This document shows, one piece after another, positions 5,236-7,764 of a stretch of 7,764 nucleotides of DNA. Each line of letters opens with the position of its first letter. Position 1 is the stretch's first letter. A program made the translations under genes and the position numbers. Source of the stretch: Candidatus Rokuibacteriota bacterium (GTDB lineage: Bacteria > Methylomirabilota > Methylomirabilia > Rokubacteriales > CSP1-6); NCBI GenBank assembly GCA_003221435.1, contig QHRS01000179.1, positions 6,784 through 14,547 of the forward strand, written 5' to 3'. The notes beneath the pieces are model-generated. The model did no database searches. It was not told where the DNA came from and saw only the letters and a program-made list of their open reading frames with translations.

Positions 5236-6246
5236 CTACGTCTGAAACGGACTCGCTCTCGACGCGCCTCGCTCGGCGGCCTGGATCTGGGCCCAGGTCT
5301 CGTCTTCGACGAAGATCCCGTTGGCGCGGCGGTCGGCCTCGGTCCGCGCCTCGGGCTCGCCCGGGACCAGAATCCCCTTCGAGTTCTCCACGAGCGGCGC
5401 CGATTTCACCCACGCGACGAGGTCGGCGACCTGCTCGTGGAATGACGTGAGCGGCAGGAAGCGCCGGGGATCGATGACGAGCATCAGCGTGCCGTTCCGG
5501 ACCGGGCCGATCCCGTCGCGCGCGGCGCCAGTGCCGGAGAGAATACCCGCCAGGATCTCGACCACGAGCGCGAGGCCGTACCCCTTGTGCTCGCCCATCG
5601 GGAGCAGCGACCCCTTGGGCGGGCCGTAGAACTTCTGCGGGTCCGTGGACGGGCGCCCCTCACTGTCGAGCATCCAGCCCGACGGCGCCTGCTCCTTACG
5701 GTTGAACTTGACGCGCATCTTTCCCTCGGCGACGACGCTCGTCGCGAAGTCGAGCAGCAGGGCCGGGCCGTCCGGTCCCGGGATGCCGACCGCGTGCGGG
5801 TTCGTCGCGAGCCGGCGGGCAGCGCCGCCCCACGGCGCGACGCCCGCCGACAACGGCGCGTTGACCCACATCAGGCCGATCGTCCCCTGCAACGCCGCCA
5901 GCTCGACGTAATCCGCCAGCCGGCCCACGTGGTTCGTGCGCTGAAGCGTGACCGCCGAGAGCCCACTGGCACGCGCCTTGTCGATCGCCAGCTCGATGCC
6001 GTAGTCGATCATGGCCGTCGTCGGCGTCTCGTTGAGGACGCGGATCTCAGGGGTCGGGTTCGTCTCGCCCTTGTCCATCGACGCGACGTACTGCGCGATG
6101 CGGATCACGCCGTGCGAGTCGTGGCCGCGCAGGTTCGCGCGCACGAGCAGCGCGGCGATCCACGCCGCGTCCGATTCGGGGACGCCGCGCGCGGTGAAGA
6201 TGCGGCTGGCGAGAGTCTCGAGGTCCTCAGCTTTGACAATGGGCAT
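5236..6246 (-). CDS. LDH2/MDH2-family NAD(P)-dependent oxidoreductase (malate/L-lactate/ureidoglycolate dehydrogenase type)
   Basis: A 336-residue cytoplasmic dehydrogenase of the LDH2/MDH2 (YlbC/AllD/YiaK/ComC) family, which oxidises 2-hydroxy acids or reduces 2-keto acids with NAD(P). Family signatures in order: RGHDSHGVIRI (residues 40-50, with catalytic-region His45), TNHVGRL (104-110, His106), PWGGAARRLATNPHAVGIPG (138-157), LDFATSVVAEGK (165-176) and HKGYGLALVVEILAG (220-234). The ATG at 6246 is well supported by GAGGAG (6259-6254) seven bases upstream. One oddity: after M79-I80-D81 the sequence jumps directly to Y82-G-I-E-L-A-I, whereas family members carry about 11 further residues there, including a conserved Gly-Gln (E. 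coli AllD has A-D-N-A-A-G-Q-V-A-A-K at this place). The frame is kept. The exact substrate cannot be assigned. The protoporphyrinogen oxidase gene lies upstream on the same strand, 118 bp away; a common transcript is possible but not shown. Confidence 0.93.
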   Translation of the reverse strand: MPIVKAEDLETLASRIFTARGVPESDAAWIAALLVRANLRGHDSHGVIRIAQYVASMDKGETNPTPEIRVLNETPTTAMIDYGIELAIDKARASGLSAVTLQRTNHVGRLADYVELAALQGTIGLMWVNAPLSAGVAPWGGAARRLATNPHAVGIPGPDGPALLLDFATSVVAEGKMRVKFNRKEQAPSGWMLDSEGRPSTDPQKFYGPPKGSLLPMGEHKGYGLALVVEILAGILSGTGAARDGIGPVRNGTLMLVIDPRRFLPLTSFHEQVADLVAWVKSAPLVENSKGILVPGEPEARTEADRRANGIFVEDETWAQIQAAERGASRASPFQT

Positions 6247-6310
6247 GGTCGCGCTCCTCTATCCCGGGGTCGAAATCAGGTTGCTAGAGTACTGGAGCCT
6301 GTGGGAAAAC

Positions 6311-6322
6311 GCGAGCGCTCGC
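6311..6322. promoter_or_regulatory. 12-bp perfect palindrome upstream of the dehydrogenase
   Basis: GCGAGCGCTCGC is its own reverse complement. It lies about 65 bases upstream of the dehydrogenase start in the 118-bp spacer behind the oxidase gene. A dimeric repressor site is conceivable, but CG-rich palindromes are common by chance in DNA of this composition and no promoter boxes were identified beside it. The rest of this spacer shows nothing else recognisable. Confidence 0.25.
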
Positions 6323-6364
6323 TGGGCCTCGCCAACCCCACGCCGTCGACAGGTGCGGAGCCGG

Positions 6365-7764
6365 TCAGGGGGAGAGGAGGCGCTCGACGGCGCTCTCGCC
6401 GGACCTGATACAGTCGGCGATCCCAACTCCGCGGTAGGCGCTGCCCGCGAGCGCGAGGCCGGGATGCGCCGCGACCGCATGCTCGATCGCCTCGATGCGG
6501 CCGAGATGGCCGACCAGATACTGCGGCATCGCGGCAGGATGCCGCCGCACCCGGGTCAGCACTGGCGGCGCCGTCGCGCCGAGCGTCCGCGCGATCTCGG
6601 CGCGCGCCAGTGTCTCGAGCGCGGCGTCGTCACCCGTGAGGACGCCCTCGTCGAGCGCGCCGCCCATGAAGACACGGAGCAGCACGTGCCCCTCCGGAGC
6701 CCGACCGGGGTACTTCACGCTCGAGAACGTGCACGCGAGGATCGGCCGCCGCTCGATCCGCGGGACCACGTAGCCGAAGCCGTCGAGCGGATGCGGCACG
6801 TCAGCCCGCCGGTACCCGAGCGTGACTGTCGCCGACGACGCGTACGGGATCTCGCTCAGGAGCTGGGCCAGCGCCGGATCCACGTAGCGGAGGAGCCGCG
6901 CCGCCTCATGCGCTTCGCCGGCGATCACGACCGACTCGGCCTCCACAGGGCCGCCGTCCGCGAGCTCGATTCGCCAGCCGCCCGCCCGCCGCACGAGCCC
7001 GCTCACTCGTTCCTTGAGCCTCACGGACCCTGGCGGCAGGCGGTCGCCGAGGACGCGCACGAGGTCTTCCATGCCGTCGCGGAAGGTCACGAACAGGCTC
7101 CAGCGCGCGCCGCTCGTCCCCGCCGCGGCGTGCGACGCGCGCCGCGCGGCGCGCCAGAGCGCAAGCGTCACGCTCCGTTCGGTCTTCTCCAGTAGGAGAA
7201 AGCGCGGCATCGTCGCGGCGAGACTCAGCGCGTCCGGGTCGGCCGTGTAGATTCCCGCGACGAGTGGCTGGGCGATCCGCTCGAGCGCTTCCCGCCCGAA
7301 GCGCCGGCGCACGAAGCCGCCGAGGCTCTCGTCATCGCCGGCGCCGCGGGGCAGCACGAGATCGAGCGCCATCCGGAGCTTGCCGGGCCACGAGAGCAGC
7401 CCCGACCGGAGGAACGGCGCGATCCGCGTCGGCGCCAGGAGCTGGAAGCCGTCCGGCAGCGGATGGAGGCGGCCGCGGAACAGCACGAAGGCTTTGCGGA
7501 ACCGGTCATCCGTGCGAACGAGCCGGTCCTCGATGCCGAGCCGCCGGCAGAGCGCGAGCGCCCATGGCTTCTCGGACAGGAAGGAATCCGGCCCGGCCTC
7601 CAGGAGGAAGCCGCCCGCCCGCTCCGTCGAGATCGTGCCGCCCAAGCGGGAACGCGCTTCGATCAGCGGGAGGTCGAGCGGCGTGCCCTGCAGGGCGGCC
7701 AGTTCGCCCGCGCGGTAGGCCGCGGCGAGCCCGCTGATCCCCCCGCCGATCACGCAGAGACGGC
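6365..7764 (-). CDS. hemY: Protoporphyrinogen/coproporphyrinogen oxidase (HemY/HemG type), N-terminus beyond the window
   Basis: An FAD-dependent oxidase of late heme synthesis that uses oxygen to convert protoporphyrinogen IX to protoporphyrin IX (or, in the related bacterial branch, coproporphyrinogen III to coproporphyrin III); usually membrane-associated. About 466 residues are visible. The frame stays open through the right edge as R-L-C-V-I-G-G-G-I-S-G-L; the GTG at 7753 sits inside the first FAD strand, so the true start is outside the window, probably only a few codons away. Family motifs: dinucleotide loop GGGISGLAAAY; EARSRLGG, with the Glu that binds the FAD ribose; GFLLEAGPDSFLSEKPWAL; AQPLVAGIYTADPDALSL; and the C-terminal FAD-binding segment ALAGSAYRGVGIADCIRSGE. 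An extra short stretch of about 10 residues after the Rossmann helix (A-A-L-Q-G-T-P-L-D-L) separates it from the next strand. Length and motifs match the family, also called hemG in some annotations. No other heme gene is inside the window. Confidence 0.95.
   Translation of the reverse strand, partial: RLCVIGGGISGLAAAYRAGELAALQGTPLDLPLIEARSRLGGTISTERAGGFLLEAGPDSFLSEKPWALALCRRLGIEDRLVRTDDRFRKAFVLFRGRLHPLPDGFQLLAPTRIAPFLRSGLLSWPGKLRMALDLVLPRGAGDDESLGGFVRRRFGREALERIAQPLVAGIYTADPDALSLAATMPRFLLLEKTERSVTLALWRAARRASHAAAGTSGARWSLFVTFRDGMEDLVRVLGDRLPPGSVRLKERVSGLVRRAGGWRIELADGGPVEAESVVIAGEAHEAARLLRYVDPALAQLLSEIPYASSATVTLGYRRADVPHPLDGFGYVVPRIERRPILACTFSSVKYPGRAPEGHVLLRVFMGGALDEGVLTGDDAALETLARAEIARTLGATAPPVLTRVRRHPAAMPQYLVGHLGRIEAIEHAVAAHPGLALAGSAYRGVGIADCIRSGESAVERLLSP

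Noticed and set aside
4501..5445. Continuation of the 4426 reading frame past the signal peptide
   Set aside because: After about residue 25 it becomes Arg/Ala/Gly-rich sequence overlapping the amidohydrolase body in another frame and running into the convergent dehydrogenase; only the first part is meaningful.
6011..7195. 394-residue plus-strand open frame across the dehydrogenase start and the oxidase gene
   Set aside because: Antisense to two clear genes and to their intergenic gap; composition is that of a shadow frame with no recognisable domain.
1..7764. CRISPR array, tRNA/rRNA genes, transposase or phage genes
   Set aside because: No regularly spaced repeats, cloverleaf candidates, rRNA-like sequence or mobile-element proteins were recognised by eye.

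Overview
The window is uniformly GC-rich bacterial chromosome with tightly packed genes on both strands. The gene mix is a sodium/solute symporter, a MlaC-type periplasmic lipid carrier, a BadF-type kinase, an APC permease, an amidohydrolase, an LDH2-type dehydrogenase and an oxygen-dependent protoporphyrinogen oxidase. MlaC and the apparent export signals point to a didermic (Gram-negative type) organism, and the oxidase suggests access to oxygen. The general look fits a high-GC environmental lineage such as Rokubacteria/Methylomirabilota or a deltaproteobacterium-like group, but that is an impression; the sequence alone does not fix the taxon. No phage, transposase, CRISPR, tRNA or rRNA signal was seen.

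Layout from left to right. A sodium:solute symporter gene runs off the left edge on the minus strand (1-953). Behind it on the same strand is an mlaC-like gene (1017-1628). A 163-bp divergent spacer separates mlaC from a plus-strand BadF/BadG-type sugar-kinase-fold gene (1792-2694). That gene converges on, and overlaps by 18 bp, a minus-strand pair: a small unknown protein (3963-4229) overlapping by 4 bp an APC-family permease (2677-3966). Next is a 196-bp divergent spacer (4230-4425) occupied mostly by a 131-bp near-palindromic element. It is followed by a plus-strand amidohydrolase whose N-terminus appears broken (signal-peptide fragment 4426-4500, body 4520-5218). This converges, with 17 bp between stops, on a minus-strand LDH2/MDH2-family dehydrogenase (5236-6246). 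The window ends in a minus-strand protoporphyrinogen oxidase (6365 to the right edge, 5' end outside).

There is no single evident pathway. The symporter, permease, dehydrogenase and amidohydrolase look like scattered small-molecule uptake and catabolism genes next to housekeeping heme and envelope genes. I do not see a convincing new multi-gene system. The strongest unusual signals are: (1) the 131-bp inverted-repeat element at 4242-4372, with a 31-position stem and a second central hairpin; (2) an amidohydrolase whose signal peptide and body lie in different frames, the missing piece being where the metal-binding HxH motif should sit; (3) an apparent in-frame loss of about 11 residues in the neighbouring dehydrogenase; and (4) the small protein translationally coupled to the APC permease.
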